Assembly: GCF_018398315.1 (NCBI RefSeq) | Contig: NZ_JAHBRW010000001.1 | Coordinates: forward strand, 1,980,001 to 2,044,000 | Length of the DNA: 64,000 nt | Reading direction: 5' to 3' | Source: Chelatococcus sp. YT9 | GTDB lineage: Bacteria; Pseudomonadota; Alphaproteobacteria; Rhizobiales; Beijerinckiaceae | Part shown: positions 1 to 9,440 of the stretch, in pieces | Layout of the letters: every line of letters begins with the position of its first letter | Numbering within the stretch: the stretch's first letter is position 1 | Notes under the pieces: generated by a model | Told to the model about the DNA's origin: nothing | The model's database searches: none | Seen by the model: the letters and a program-made list of their open reading frames with translations, nothing else | Made by a program: the position numbers and the translations under genes

Positions 1-1
1 C

Positions 2-355
2 TTGCCAGTCTTGAGCCTCGTCCTCGGCATCGCCGGCGCTGCCGCGATCATCACCGTCGCAGCACTGCTCGTCTCCGTCGGCAAGGGGGAAGCGCTGCGC
101 TATTGCGGCGAGAATTCCATCGTCATCTATCTCGCGTTCTTCTTGCCGATGGCCGTGACGCGGGTCCTGCTGATGAAAACAGGCGCGCTCGACGTCATCG
201 GCGTCGGCTGGGGCGCGTTCATTGTTACCACCGCTGCGGTCGTCACCCCGCTGATCTTCGCGCGCATCATCCGCGGAACTTGGCTGGACTTCCTCTTTGT
301 GCGGCCGGCTGCCTTCCGGCTGGGGCCGAAGCCTGTGCTCTCGCCGGCCGAATAG
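2..355 (+). CDS. Acyltransferase family protein, C-terminal part (truncated by window edge)
   Basis: Only the end of the gene is visible; the frame is open to the left edge and the true start lies outside. The visible 117 residues contain about three hydrophobic segments, a short loop with RYCGENSIVIYL and a basic, proline-containing tail. This resembles the last transmembrane helices of acyltransferase-3/OpgC-type membrane proteins, which transfer acyl groups to cell-surface glycans; the phrase 'GENS-IVIYL-FFLP' is typical of that family's C-terminus. It is convergent with the M48 protease gene. The catalytic N-terminal half cannot be seen, so substrate and activity are unknown. Confidence 0.6.
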   Translation: MPVLSLVLGIAGAAAIITVAALLVSVGKGEALRYCGENSIVIYLAFFLPMAVTRVLLMKTGALDVIGVGWGAFIVTTAAVVTPLIFARIIRGTWLDFLFVRPAAFRLGPKPVLSPAE

Positions 356-421
356 CGGTCCTACCAGCATTCGCTCGGCAGGGGTGCGCTATCGGCTCCT
401 GCCAGCGATTCGTGACAGGCC

Positions 422-447
422 GATCTCTCCCCCTCAAGGGAGGGATC
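422..447. repeat. Imperfect GC-rich stem-loop, possible remnant of the intergenic palindromic repeat
   Basis: The stretch between two convergent genes carries a CTCCCCCT / AGGGAGGG stem with a CA tip and GATC at both ends. It resembles the right arm of the composite repeats near 15.1 and 15.7 kb (CCCTCCCCC...GGGAGGG). It may act as a bidirectional terminator or be a degenerate repeat copy. No clear T-run follows. Confidence 0.4.
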
Positions 448-460
448 AAAGTCACCGCCC

Positions 461-1636
461 CTAGCGCCCGCCCGGTGGAAAGAGAGGCCCCCAGGGTCCG
501 CGTGGGATAGAGTTCTGCGACTGGGAGGAGGCGGGCCCGGGTGAGGGCGGCTGAGAGGCATTGTCCGGCAAGGCGGTGCCCCAAGGGCCCGTAGACGGCC
601 CTGTCTCCACTGCTGTATCGGGAGATGCGGGTGGCGCCAACTCCGGCATGCGGCCTCCTGCGAAGCGCACGAGTCGATCGACGCGCGAGGCGATCGAAGG
701 ATGCGTCGCAAAGAGATCCGTGAAACCGGAGCGCGGGTTGTCGATACACATCTCCATGACAGCCGAGGGCGCGCTTGGGAGTTCGCCCCGCCCGTCGATC
801 TTGAGCAGGGCGGAGATCATTGCATCCGGATTCTTGGTGAGCTCGACGGCTCCGGCATCTGCGAGATACTCGCGCGAGCGTGACAACGCGAAGCGGATGA
901 CCTGGGAGAGCAGCCAGGACAGGGCGATCAGGGCAAGGGCGATGAGAATGGCGGCGAAGGCAGCGCCCCCGCCGCCCTTGCGGTCTCCATTCGAGGAACT
1001 GCGTGGCATGCGCGGGCGCGCTGAGCCGAAGGACATGCGGGTGAGGCCGCGAAACAGCAACTCACCGAAGAAGGAGATGACGCCGGCGATCACGACCGCG
1101 ATCACCATCATCCGGACGTCTCCGTTGCGGATATGCGTGAGCTCGTGCGCCAGCACGGCTTCCATCTCCTGATCGTCAAGCGCTTCCATCAGGCCACGCG
1201 TCACGGTCACGGCATATTGCTTCTCGTTCATGCCCGAAGCGAAGGCATTAAGAACAGGGCTCTCCATGATATAGAGCCGCGGCATGGTGAGGCCGCGCGA
1301 GATGCAGAGGTTCTCCAGAAGCTGATAGAGCTTCGGCTCTTCCTGCCGTGTCACTGGATGCGCGCCGGTCGCAAGGGCTATGAGCCCCCGGTTGAATTGA
1401 TAGGCGATGAACAGCCAGACGAGCGCCGCGATCGTCGCCCAGGGAAAGGCCGAGACGAGATCGTTGAAGGCGCGCGCCAGCATGACGTCGAGCGACGGCT
1501 CGTCATAGGCGAAGGCCTCGACGATAAGCGCCCCTGCGAAAACCATTACATAAACGAGCAGGAATAGACCGGCGAGCAGGAAGCCGGAGCGGATCCTGTT
1601 CGCGCGGATATGGGTGTAGAGGCCGAAGGCTTGCAT
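461..1636 (-). CDS. M48 family zinc metalloprotease, HtpX-like membrane protein
   Basis: This 391-residue protein is a membrane-bound zinc endopeptidase of family M48. The zinc-binding HEXXH motif is HELTH at residues 164-168, inside VLAHELTHIRNGD, and a downstream glutamate-bearing helix (SREYLADAGAVEL) supplies the third ligand. Hydrophobic segments lie near residues 17-42, 63-82 and 175-200, with another around 225-250, so the active site faces the cytoplasm in the HtpX manner. The last 70 residues are Pro/Ser-rich and contain two GPWG motifs, an unusual low-complexity tail. It lies directly downstream of lemA, a pairing seen in many bacteria. A role in membrane protein quality control is inferred from the family. 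Confidence 0.88.
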   Translation of the reverse strand: MQAFGLYTHIRANRIRSGFLLAGLFLLVYVMVFAGALIVEAFAYDEPSLDVMLARAFNDLVSAFPWATIAALVWLFIAYQFNRGLIALATGAHPVTRQEEPKLYQLLENLCISRGLTMPRLYIMESPVLNAFASGMNEKQYAVTVTRGLMEALDDQEMEAVLAHELTHIRNGDVRMMVIAVVIAGVISFFGELLFRGLTRMSFGSARPRMPRSSSNGDRKGGGGAAFAAILIALALIALSWLLSQVIRFALSRSREYLADAGAVELTKNPDAMISALLKIDGRGELPSAPSAVMEMCIDNPRSGFTDLFATHPSIASRVDRLVRFAGGRMPELAPPASPDTAVETGPSTGPWGTALPDNASQPPSPGPASSQSQNSIPRGPWGPLFPPGGR

Positions 1637-1672
1637 AAGGCGCGGCCCTGGATGCGACCCGGCAGACGGGTG

Positions 1673-2230
1673 TCAGAACTTGACGCTGGGGGCGACATCC
1701 AGCGTCTGCCGCGCCTCCGGCCCGACATCGAAGAACTCGCGGGGCGTAAAGCCCATCTGCTGCGCGAAGAGAACGGCGGGGAAAGCCTGGATCGAGGCGT
1801 TGTATTCGCTGACGGCGTTGTTGAAGAAGCGCCGCGCCGAGGCCAGCTTGTTCTCGACGTCAGACAGATCGTTCTGGAGCTGCTGGAAGTTCGCGCTGGC
1901 CTTGAGGTCGGGATAAGCCTCGCCGAGCGCGATGAGCCGCCCGAGAGCGCCGGATAGCTGCTGCTCGGCGGCCGCCTGTTGCTGCGGGCCCTGCGCCGCG
2001 ATGGCTTTGTTACGCGCCTCCACAACCGCCTCGAATGTCGCGCTTTCGTGCTGGGCGTACCCCTTTACCGTCTCGACGAGATTCGGGATGAGGTCGTGGC
2101 GTTGCTTCAGCTGAACGTCGATGTCGGCGAACGCCTGGTTGACGCGCTGCCGGAGCCCGACGAGGCCGTTGTAGGTCGTAATGCCATAGATCACCAAACC
2201 GGCGACAATGGCGAGGATCACCCAGCTCAT
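1673..2230 (-). CDS. LemA family protein
   Basis: The 185-residue product starts with a single transmembrane anchor (MSWVILAIVAGLVIYGITTY) followed by the helical LemA domain, recognisable from NGLVGLRQRVNQAFADIDVQLKQR, the RHDLIPNLVETVKGYAQHE helix and the LSDVENKLASARRFFNN helix. LemA proteins are membrane-anchored helical bundles of uncertain biochemical function, often encoded next to M48 proteases or TPM-domain proteins. The M48 gene begins 36 bp downstream on the same strand, so the two are probably co-transcribed. Length is normal for the family. Confidence 0.9.
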   Translation of the reverse strand: MSWVILAIVAGLVIYGITTYNGLVGLRQRVNQAFADIDVQLKQRHDLIPNLVETVKGYAQHESATFEAVVEARNKAIAAQGPQQQAAAEQQLSGALGRLIALGEAYPDLKASANFQQLQNDLSDVENKLASARRFFNNAVSEYNASIQAFPAVLFAQQMGFTPREFFDVGPEARQTLDVAPSVKF

Positions 2231-2338
2231 AAGCCCGCTCCCTGTATCAAAGCTCAGCTATGTCTCGGATTCTTATGACATTTTCTAGGGCGATGCGAAA
2301 GCCGCGAAAGACACGCTCGCGCTGCGATGAAGTCTTCC

Positions 2339-3520
2339 TCAGGGATCCGGAAGGCGGCCGTTCGCGCCTTTACCGGTTACCGCCGCGAGCGCATTCTCGA
2401 AAGCCTCGATATGCGGGGAGCCAAGCGCTGTTTCATTGGCTTCGAGGATCACGGCGTCCGTTTTGGAGAAGCTGCCGGGCAGGTCGGGCGCCGCCTGAAA
2501 CGGCACCTTGGACTCAAAGATGCCGCCATCGCGGAAATCGACGATGCGGCTGAAATAGAAGTAGAATTTGCTGTCGCCCAGGGCGCCGTTCATCGCCAGG
2601 ATGCGCAGGAACTGCCACATGAAGCTCGATCCCACCACCACGAGCCGAGGCGGTGTCCCCTCCGCCGAAGTGGTAAAACGGCCGTGCGGCGAGGGATAGA
2701 CCGGGAGCGTGACCGGCAGGTTGAGGAGGCGCGCGAGGTCATCCTCGTCGTCGAACGGCCAGCTGTCGACGTCCACATGGGTCAATGTGAGCTGGCGCAG
2801 CGGGTTGTCGAGCTGTTCTCCAAGCACTGCGAATGTGTCGCGGATGGCTGGATAGACGCTCAGGTCGTTCCAGTGGATGCCATCCCGGTTGAAAACAGGC
2901 AAGCTCTGCGAGGCTTTCGCTGCTTGCGCAAGTTGATGCCCATCGATCACGCCCACGTCATGGTGGGCAAGCGCGGCGCGCAGGCGATCATAGTCGCGGC
3001 TGGCCGCAGGCGTGCAGGGTTCTGGTAGCCCATCCGGATAAAGAGCCACCTTGCTCGGGCTGATGATGAAAACGAAAGCCTTGCCTGTCCGCCGGACGGC
3101 CGCCGCGATACGGGCGATGCGCGCGGCCTGCGCCTCCGCGTCGATGGGGGTGCCGCGCCCGCACCAGTCGTCGATATAGGTGGTCTCATAGAGCATCCGG
3201 TCGCGGCCGATGACGATGCTTGGCACGGTGCTGCGGCCGAGCGCATAGGCGATGCCATTGTTGATGCGGATGAATGTCTCGCGTGGCTGTCCCATGCGCT
3301 CCGTGAGGGCGGCCGCGATGCTGGCTTGCAGGGCGCCCGAGCGCAGCGTGGCGAGGCTCGGTTCGATCGGCGGCAGCTCGGGCGTGACGCCGGCCAGTTT
3401 GGCGATGGAGAAGCGCTGTGGCCCCTTCAGCGGGATCGCCCGCGCCACCATGGCCGCAGCCGGCGCCAACATGACGAGCGCGACCGCGATCAGGAACCAG
3501 TGGCGGGCAATTGACTTCAA
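2339..3520 (-). CDS. AlgX/AlgJ-like SGNH-type acetyltransferase protein (start at TTG)
   Basis: I place the start at the TTG at 3520 because GGAGAG lies six bases upstream and the MBOAT gene ends 14 bp before it; the frame is open further upstream but reads as junk through the MBOAT gene. The 393-residue product then has a short basic cytoplasmic end and one transmembrane helix (residues about 8-30), followed by a periplasmic domain. NRDGIHWNDLSVYP resembles the D-x-H-W catalytic segment of the alginate acetylation proteins AlgJ/AlgX, and VVVGSSFMWQF sits where those proteins have a G-D-S-F block, with Ser in place of Asp. Together with the adjacent MBOAT protein it probably O-acylates an exported polysaccharide; the substrate is unknown. 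Confidence 0.7.
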   Translation of the reverse strand: MKSIARHWFLIAVALVMLAPAAAMVARAIPLKGPQRFSIAKLAGVTPELPPIEPSLATLRSGALQASIAAALTERMGQPRETFIRINNGIAYALGRSTVPSIVIGRDRMLYETTYIDDWCGRGTPIDAEAQAARIARIAAAVRRTGKAFVFIISPSKVALYPDGLPEPCTPAASRDYDRLRAALAHHDVGVIDGHQLAQAAKASQSLPVFNRDGIHWNDLSVYPAIRDTFAVLGEQLDNPLRQLTLTHVDVDSWPFDDEDDLARLLNLPVTLPVYPSPHGRFTTSAEGTPPRLVVVGSSFMWQFLRILAMNGALGDSKFYFYFSRIVDFRDGGIFESKVPFQAAPDLPGSFSKTDAVILEANETALGSPHIEAFENALAAVTGKGANGRLPDP

Positions 3521-3534
3521 GCGTCTCTCCGCTG

Positions 3535-4935
3535 TCAGAACCGAAAATAGATGAACGGCTTGAACGTCTCCGTAAAGACCCGGCCGAAAGCCCAGATGGC
3601 GAGAGAGAGCATCACGAGTTGTTGCGCGACTGGAAGAGCACGCGCCAGAACGTGTCGCCCCAGATGCCGCATGGCGCCGAGCGGCAGGAACGAGAGCACG
3701 AGGCCGGCCGCGAGACACAATGCAGTGTCCAGGTGCACGCGCGGGAGGGGCGCGGTCCCATCGGCCCAGGGGGTTGCCATCGCGGCCAGGAAGCCTCCCG
3801 CCTGCGCGAGGCTGACGGAGCGGAACAACACCCAACCGATCACGACGAGGAGGAATGTGATCGCGATGCCGGCCACACGTGGCAGCAAGGGCCATATGCG
3901 CTTCATGCCGAGATGGTCGGCCGAGACGAACAGTCCGTGGAAGGCACCCCAGAGTACGAAGGTCCAGCTCGCCCCGTGCCACAGGCCGGACGCGAGAAAG
4001 CAGATCCAAAGATTGAGATAGACGCGCCAGGGCGGCACGCGATTGCCGCCGAGCGGCACATAGAGATAGTCCCGGATGAAGGTGGACAGCGAGATGTGCC
4101 AGCGCCGCCAGAAGTCGCCGAAGCCTACAGCAAGATAGGGCTGGTTGAAATTCTCGCGCAGGCGGAAGCCGAGCATCCGGGCAAGGCCGATTGCCATGTC
4201 CGTGTAGCCGGAAAAATCGAAATAGATCTGCACCGTGAAGGCGAGCGCGCCAAGCCAGGCGGTCGCAAAGCCGAGTTCGTTGGTCGGCATGGCGAAGATA
4301 TGATCGGCCAGGACCGCGACTTGATCGGCGATGAGGACTTTCTTGGCGAGACCTTGCAGGAAACGGTAGGCGCCTTCCTCCAGATCATTGAGCGTGACGC
4401 GGTGATGCTCGATCTGGCCCTTCATCTCGTGGAATTTGAGGATCGGGCCGGCCAGCAGCTTGGGAAACAGGAAGACGAACAGGAGGTAGTCGCGGATCGA
4501 GCGCGCCGTGCCGCAGACACCGCGATAGACATCCACGAGATAGGTGATCTTCTCGAACACGATGAACGAGATCCCAAGCGGCAGGATCACCTCCGGCCGG
4601 GGGAGGTCCATGGTCACCAGCAGAGCATGCAGGTTGTCGAAGAGGAACCCCGTGTATTTGCAGTAGATCAGGAGCCCGAGATTGGTCGCGACACCAAGGG
4701 TCAACCAGAGCTTACGCAGGCGCGCCGCGCGGCTGCGGACGATCGCCTCGGCGAAAACCATGTCGATGAGGCTGGAGGCGATCGCCACCAGCGCGAACAC
4801 CGGCTCGCCCCAGGCGTAGAAGAAAATGCTGGCGACGACGAGGAAGCCATTTCGCCAGCCCGCCGGCAATGCGGCGTTGAGCGCAATTACCAGCGGGATG
4901 AAAAGAAAGAGGAAGACCGGTGAGTTGAAAGGCAT
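3535..4935 (-). CDS. MBOAT family membrane-bound O-acyltransferase, AlgI-like
   Basis: This 466-residue polytopic membrane protein belongs to the MBOAT/AlgI family, which moves acyl groups across the inner membrane for modification of exported polysaccharide. Diagnostic segments are NFNQPYLAVGFGDFWRRWHI and SLSTFIRDYLYVPLGG (His280) and the strictly conserved catalytic histidine in SGLWHGASW (His320). Length matches AlgI. The following gene encodes the periplasmic AlgX-like partner, giving the usual two-component acylation system, and the truncated acyltransferase at the left edge and the O-antigen-ligase-like gene nearby point to a surface-polysaccharide theme. The acceptor glycan cannot be read from the sequence. 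Confidence 0.88.
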   Translation of the reverse strand: MPFNSPVFLFLFIPLVIALNAALPAGWRNGFLVVASIFFYAWGEPVFALVAIASSLIDMVFAEAIVRSRAARLRKLWLTLGVATNLGLLIYCKYTGFLFDNLHALLVTMDLPRPEVILPLGISFIVFEKITYLVDVYRGVCGTARSIRDYLLFVFLFPKLLAGPILKFHEMKGQIEHHRVTLNDLEEGAYRFLQGLAKKVLIADQVAVLADHIFAMPTNELGFATAWLGALAFTVQIYFDFSGYTDMAIGLARMLGFRLRENFNQPYLAVGFGDFWRRWHISLSTFIRDYLYVPLGGNRVPPWRVYLNLWICFLASGLWHGASWTFVLWGAFHGLFVSADHLGMKRIWPLLPRVAGIAITFLLVVIGWVLFRSVSLAQAGGFLAAMATPWADGTAPLPRVHLDTALCLAAGLVLSFLPLGAMRHLGRHVLARALPVAQQLVMLSLAIWAFGRVFTETFKPFIYFRF

Positions 4936-4994
4936 GGTGCGCGCCGTCGACCGGCGCTGCTAGCGGTCAGGCTGAATGGGAGCGGGAAGCGCCA

Positions 4995-7900
4995 TCAATG
5001 CGCCTCCTCCCAGTTCGCGGCCGCGCGCGCATCCACATGCAGCGGCACCTTGAGCGCGACCGCTGGCAGTGGGGCCTGTTCCATCACGCTTTGAATCAGC
5101 GGCAGCGTCGCATCGACTTCACCGTCCGGCACCTCGAATACCAGTTCGTCATGCACTTGCAGCAGCATCCGGGCGGACAGCCCCGCGTCCGAGAGCGCCT
5201 TTTCCATGCGGGCCATCGCACGGCGGATAATGTCCGAGGCTGAGCCTTGCAGCGGCGCGTTGATCGCCTGACGCTCCACGAAAGCGCGTTGCGACGGGTT
5301 CGAGGATTTGATGTCGGGGTAATGGCAGACCCGGCCGAAGATCGTCGTCACATAGCCGTTCTCGCGGCAAAATGCCTTGGTCTTGTCCATGTAGTCCCGA
5401 ATGCCTGGGAAGCGCTCGAAATACTTGCGAATATAGGCGCCGGCTTCCTCGCGCGGGATGCTGAGCTGGTTTGCGAGGCCAAAGGCCGAGATGCCGTAGA
5501 TGATGCCGAAATTAATGGCCTTGGCCCGGCGCCTGATCATCGGGTCCATCCCTTTGACCGGCACGCCGAACATCTCGGAGGCGGTCATCGCGTGAATGTC
5601 GATGCCATCCGAGAAGGCCTTCCGCAACTGCGGTATGTCGGCGATATGGGCGAGCAGGCGCAGCTCGATCTGGCTGTAGTCTGCCGAGATCAGCTTCATG
5701 CCCCGGGTCGCGACGAAGGCGGTGCGGATCTTGCGCCCTTCTTCCGTGCGCACGGGAATGTTCTGCAGGTTGGGCTCGGAGGACGAAAGCCGCCCCGTCG
5801 TGGTCGCCGCCAGCGAATAGGAGGTGTGCACCCGCTGCGTCTGGGGGTTCACGTAGCCGGGGAGGGCATCCGTATAGGTTGACTTCAGTTTGGCAAGTTG
5901 GCGCCATTCCAGAATTTTCACCGGCAGGGCGTGGCCCTCGGCGGCAAGATCCTCGAGGACGCTCGCGCCTGTGCTCCACTGCCCCGTCGCGGTTTTCTTG
6001 GCGCCCGGCAGGCCCATCTTGCCGAACAGAATATCGCCGAGCTGCTTCGGCGACCCAATCGTGAAACGCTCGCCAGCAAGCTCGTAGATTTCCTCTTCAA
6101 GCCGCGCGAGGGTCTGGGCGAAGCTGCCGGAGAGCCGCGACAGGATCTGTCGATCGATGGCGATGCCGCGCCCTTCCATCCGGGCGAGAACCGCGAGAAG
6201 TGGCCGCTCGAGCGTCTCGTAGACGGTCGTCTTGCCTTCCGCGACGAGACGTGCCTTGAAAACTTGCCAGAGCCTGAGCGCGACATCGGCATCCTCAGCC
6301 GCATAGGCCGTCGCCTTGTCTACCGCCACCCGGTCGAACGTAACGGCATTGCGGCCCTTGCCTGCGACGTCGCCGAAGGCGAGCGGGGTATGGCCGATGA
6401 ATTTTTCGGAGAGCGCATCGAGCCCGTGGCCCGCTATGCCGGATCGTCCGGCGTCCAGCGCGTAGGACATCAGCATCGTGTCGTCATAGGCACTGATATC
6501 GATGCCGTGCCGGCTGAAGATCAGCCAGTCATACTTGAGGTTCTGCCCGATCTTGAGGACATCCCGGCTCTCGAGCAGCGGCTTCAGCCGGGCGATGGCT
6601 TCGGCGACCGCAATCTGTCCCGGCAGAGGGCCTCCGCCGAACAGCCCATCACCGCCCTCGGCCTTGTGCTGCAGGGGAATATAGCAGGCCTGCCCCGGCG
6701 CGACCGCGAGCGAGATGCCGACGAGATCCGCCTGCATGACGTCGAGCGAGGTCGTCTCCGTATCAATTGCCACGCGACCGGCTTCTCGCGCCATGGCGAT
6801 CCACTGATCAAGGCGCTCGAGCGTCATGACCGTCTCGTAGGCGTCGCGATTGACGGGCGTGGCCAGCGCCTCGCCCGCCCGCTTGGCGGCAAGCTCAGCG
6901 GGCGTTCCTAGCCCGCCGTTGCCTTGGCCGGAAGCAGGAGCTGCGCCTGCCGGCGCGGGCACGGCCGCTGCCTGCGAGCCGTTCCCCGACGGTGCGGCCT
7001 CCGCGCCCGTCTCGCCGGTCGCTACTCCGGTGCTCGGTCCGCTCCAGATCGAGCCCGTTCCGACCGCGAGCCGAGGGTCCGGTTCGATCTCGGCCGCGTC
7101 GACGCCGTAAAGCTCCGAAACACGCTTCGTGATGGTGGTGAATTCGAGCGCTTTCAGGAACGAGACGAGGGGCGCGGCGTCCGGCTCCACAAGGCTGAGA
7201 TCAGCGAGAGGCGTCTCGACTGCGACGTCGTCCACCAGGGACACGAGCTGTCGGGAGATGAGGATCTTCTCGACGATTTCCGGATTGGTTAGGGTCTCGC
7301 GCCGCTTCGGCTGCTTGATCTCGCCGGCGCGCGCCAGAAGCTCATCCAGCCCACCGTATTCCGCGATGAGCTGCGCGGCGGTCTTGATGCCAATGCCTGG
7401 CGCCCCGGGCACATTGTCGGTCGAGTCGCCGGCCAGCGACTGGACGTCGACGACCTTGTCCGGCGTCACACCGAAATAGTCCACCACCTCGTCGAGGCCG
7501 ATGCGCCGCTCGGGACGGAAGCTGCCTTTGGATTGGGTGCCGGAGGCGGGATCATACATCGCGACGCGAGGGCCGATCAGCTGCATCAGATCCTTGTCGG
7601 CGGAAATGATCAGCACGTCGGCGCCAGCAGCGGTCGCTTGTTTGGCATAGGTCGCGATGAGGTCGTCCGCCTCATAGCGGTCCTGCTCCACCGGCTTGAG
7701 GCCGAAGGCTCGCACGGCTTCACGCATCAGCGGAAATTGCGGGACGAGGTCCTCGGGCGGCTCCGAGCGGTTCGCCTTGTAGAGCGGATAGAGCTCCTTC
7801 CTGAAGGATTGCTCCGACTTGTCGAAGATGATGGCGAGATGGGTAGGCTTTGTGCCGACGGCGCCCTCGCGCACGAACTGGAATAGCTTCGTGCAGAACA

Positions 7901-8048
7901 ATCGCACGGCCCCGGTCGGCAAACCGTCGGAACGGTAATTGTATTTCCGGTCCTGATTCATGGACTGGAAATAGGCGCGGAACACGAAGGAGGAGCCGTC
8001 GACCAGGAAAACGTGGTCACCGGGCTTCAAAGGGGCTGCATCGCTCAT
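4995..8048 (-). CDS. polA: DNA polymerase I
   Basis: The full three-domain enzyme is present, 1017 residues from the ATG at 8048. The 5'-3' exonuclease domain opens with HVFLVDGSSFVFRAYF and includes DKDLMQL and the helix-hairpin-helix region GIGIKTAAQLI. The 3'-5' exonuclease domain keeps the catalytic D-x-E pair (AIDTETTSLD), so proofreading is probably active. The polymerase domain has motif A (LISADYSQIELRLLAH), the O-helix (RRRAKAINFGIIYG) and motif C (LLQVHDELVFEV). It is longer than E. coli Pol I (928 residues), mainly because of an Ala/Gly/Pro-rich linker of about 60 residues between the first two domains. The frame is open 53 codons upstream, but that region has no Pol I homology. 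Role: Okazaki fragment processing and repair. Confidence 0.97.
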   Translation of the reverse strand: MSDAAPLKPGDHVFLVDGSSFVFRAYFQSMNQDRKYNYRSDGLPTGAVRLFCTKLFQFVREGAVGTKPTHLAIIFDKSEQSFRKELYPLYKANRSEPPEDLVPQFPLMREAVRAFGLKPVEQDRYEADDLIATYAKQATAAGADVLIISADKDLMQLIGPRVAMYDPASGTQSKGSFRPERRIGLDEVVDYFGVTPDKVVDVQSLAGDSTDNVPGAPGIGIKTAAQLIAEYGGLDELLARAGEIKQPKRRETLTNPEIVEKILISRQLVSLVDDVAVETPLADLSLVEPDAAPLVSFLKALEFTTITKRVSELYGVDAAEIEPDPRLAVGTGSIWSGPSTGVATGETGAEAAPSGNGSQAAAVPAPAGAAPASGQGNGGLGTPAELAAKRAGEALATPVNRDAYETVMTLERLDQWIAMAREAGRVAIDTETTSLDVMQADLVGISLAVAPGQACYIPLQHKAEGGDGLFGGGPLPGQIAVAEAIARLKPLLESRDVLKIGQNLKYDWLIFSRHGIDISAYDDTMLMSYALDAGRSGIAGHGLDALSEKFIGHTPLAFGDVAGKGRNAVTFDRVAVDKATAYAAEDADVALRLWQVFKARLVAEGKTTVYETLERPLLAVLARMEGRGIAIDRQILSRLSGSFAQTLARLEEEIYELAGERFTIGSPKQLGDILFGKMGLPGAKKTATGQWSTGASVLEDLAAEGHALPVKILEWRQLAKLKSTYTDALPGYVNPQTQRVHTSYSLAATTTGRLSSSEPNLQNIPVRTEEGRKIRTAFVATRGMKLISADYSQIELRLLAHIADIPQLRKAFSDGIDIHAMTASEMFGVPVKGMDPMIRRRAKAINFGIIYGISAFGLANQLSIPREEAGAYIRKYFERFPGIRDYMDKTKAFCRENGYVTTIFGRVCHYPDIKSSNPSQRAFVERQAINAPLQGSASDIIRRAMARMEKALSDAGLSARMLLQVHDELVFEVPDGEVDATLPLIQSVMEQAPLPAVALKVPLHVDARAAANWEEAH

Positions 8049-8216
8049 GCCGAGAGGGATACCGCAATGCGGCGTTCCACACCATACGCTTCGGCGTTTT
8101 GAGCCAGAGCATCGGCCCGAAAAGGCGTACGCGGTTTTCGAGTCAATCCGGTGCTCAGACAAGGCGATGGAGCGGTGGACCTGATCCCATTGGAACGTCC
8201 GCAGCACCAGGCGCGC

Positions 8217-9440
8217 TCAGCGGTCGTTGGCTGCCATCCACAGCCGCGCCTTCGGCCGGCTCGTGCGGAACTGCCCCCGCTCAATGGCCACGAAGGCAAT
8301 GGCGGTTATGCTCAAGGTCGTGACCCACCAGGCGATAGCGGTCCCCGCGCCGAGGCAGGCAAGCACGAAACCCGCGGTCAAGGCCGCTGTTATGCCGGGG
8401 ACGAGAACCGCATGGGCGGCAGCCGCGCGTTGCGCCGCCCAGCCCAGCGCCAAAGCCAACGAAACAGCACCGACCAAACCGAGCTCGTACCAGATCTCGA
8501 AAGGCAAGCCTGTCGGCGCGTTGATGGGGATTTCTCCGGCGACGCGGCCGCGCAGGCTCGCATCGAACCCGTATCCGGTGATGAGACGCAGCGGATCAGC
8601 GCGCACGATGCTTGTCCAGGCTCGCATCGTCTCCGTCCAAGGGTGGGCTATGCCGAAGGCGAGCTTGACCAAGGGCTGCAGCACGAACGGCACGAAAGGC
8701 GCCGCCAGAACAATGCCGGCCATGCCCCACGAAACGACACGGATGCCGATTTTAGGGCGGATCGAGGTCAGCCCGAAGACGAAGGCGCTCAGCGCGAAGG
8801 CCAGGACGGCCATCGGCACCGCTCCGGCCACCATGGCGACGGCCGACACGGCGGAGAGCGCGAGGGCCAGCATGTTGCGCTGGCGCGAGACAAGCCAGGC
8901 CAGCGCCGGCCAGACCATAAGGGCAAGGCCGGCGAGGCCGCGTCCGAGGCTGGCCGCGGCATCGGGATCGTCATCGGGCTGGCCGACCAGGGTCAGGATG
9001 ATAGCGAGCACCGCGGCCGTCGCGACGCCTATGCCCGTGAGATAGAGGTTCGACGCGCGCACGCGCTCAGGCAACGCTGCGGTGCCCGCGAGAGCCAGCA
9101 CGATCGCGCCGAGAATATTGATAAGCTTGTTGCCGCCCGTACTCGGAAAGCGTGTCCAGATAAGCGAGAGCGCGGCCCATCCAACAAGCATCAGCATGGC
9201 CAAGCCGGCGCGTGAGGTCACGATGCGACGAACCGTCGCAAGCATGCGGGCCTGACCGTCGAGGAGCGCTGCCATGACGAGGAGGGCGACGCCGATCGGT
9301 TCCATGATCACGGCGGCACGGCGCGTCATCAGCGCAGCGACCGGCACCGCAACAACGAGCAAGGCGAAGCCTATGCGCCGCAGGAGGGCTGCCGCGTCTG
9401 CCGCTGGGTCGAGTGCCGTGGGTTGCGAACGCGTGACCAT
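8217..9440 (-). CDS. O-antigen ligase/polymerase-like polytopic membrane protein
   Basis: The 407-residue protein is almost entirely hydrophobic, with about ten to eleven predicted transmembrane segments and one longer periplasmic loop near residues 230-320. That loop contains HPWTETMRAWTSIVRADPLR followed by LITGYGFDASLRGR, which resembles the Wzy_C/WaaL-type loop, where an H/E/R-rich segment and a G-x-G-x-(D/x) element are typical. Such proteins ligate or polymerise undecaprenyl-linked glycans on the periplasmic face. It follows polA on the same strand in the 9441-8049 direction and diverges from transaldolase. Whether it is a ligase, a polymerase or a protein O-glycosyltransferase cannot be settled. 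Confidence 0.7.
   Translation of the reverse strand: MVTRSQPTALDPAADAAALLRRIGFALLVVAVPVAALMTRRAAVIMEPIGVALLVMAALLDGQARMLATVRRIVTSRAGLAMLMLVGWAALSLIWTRFPSTGGNKLINILGAIVLALAGTAALPERVRASNLYLTGIGVATAAVLAIILTLVGQPDDDPDAAASLGRGLAGLALMVWPALAWLVSRQRNMLALALSAVSAVAMVAGAVPMAVLAFALSAFVFGLTSIRPKIGIRVVSWGMAGIVLAAPFVPFVLQPLVKLAFGIAHPWTETMRAWTSIVRADPLRLITGYGFDASLRGRVAGEIPINAPTGLPFEIWYELGLVGAVSLALALGWAAQRAAAAHAVLVPGITAALTAGFVLACLGAGTAIAWWVTTLSITAIAFVAIERGQFRTSRPKARLWMAANDR

Noticed and set aside
3511-4923. 470-residue plus-strand open frame over the MBOAT gene
   Set aside because: Glu/Arg/Gln-rich shadow of a clear membrane protein gene.
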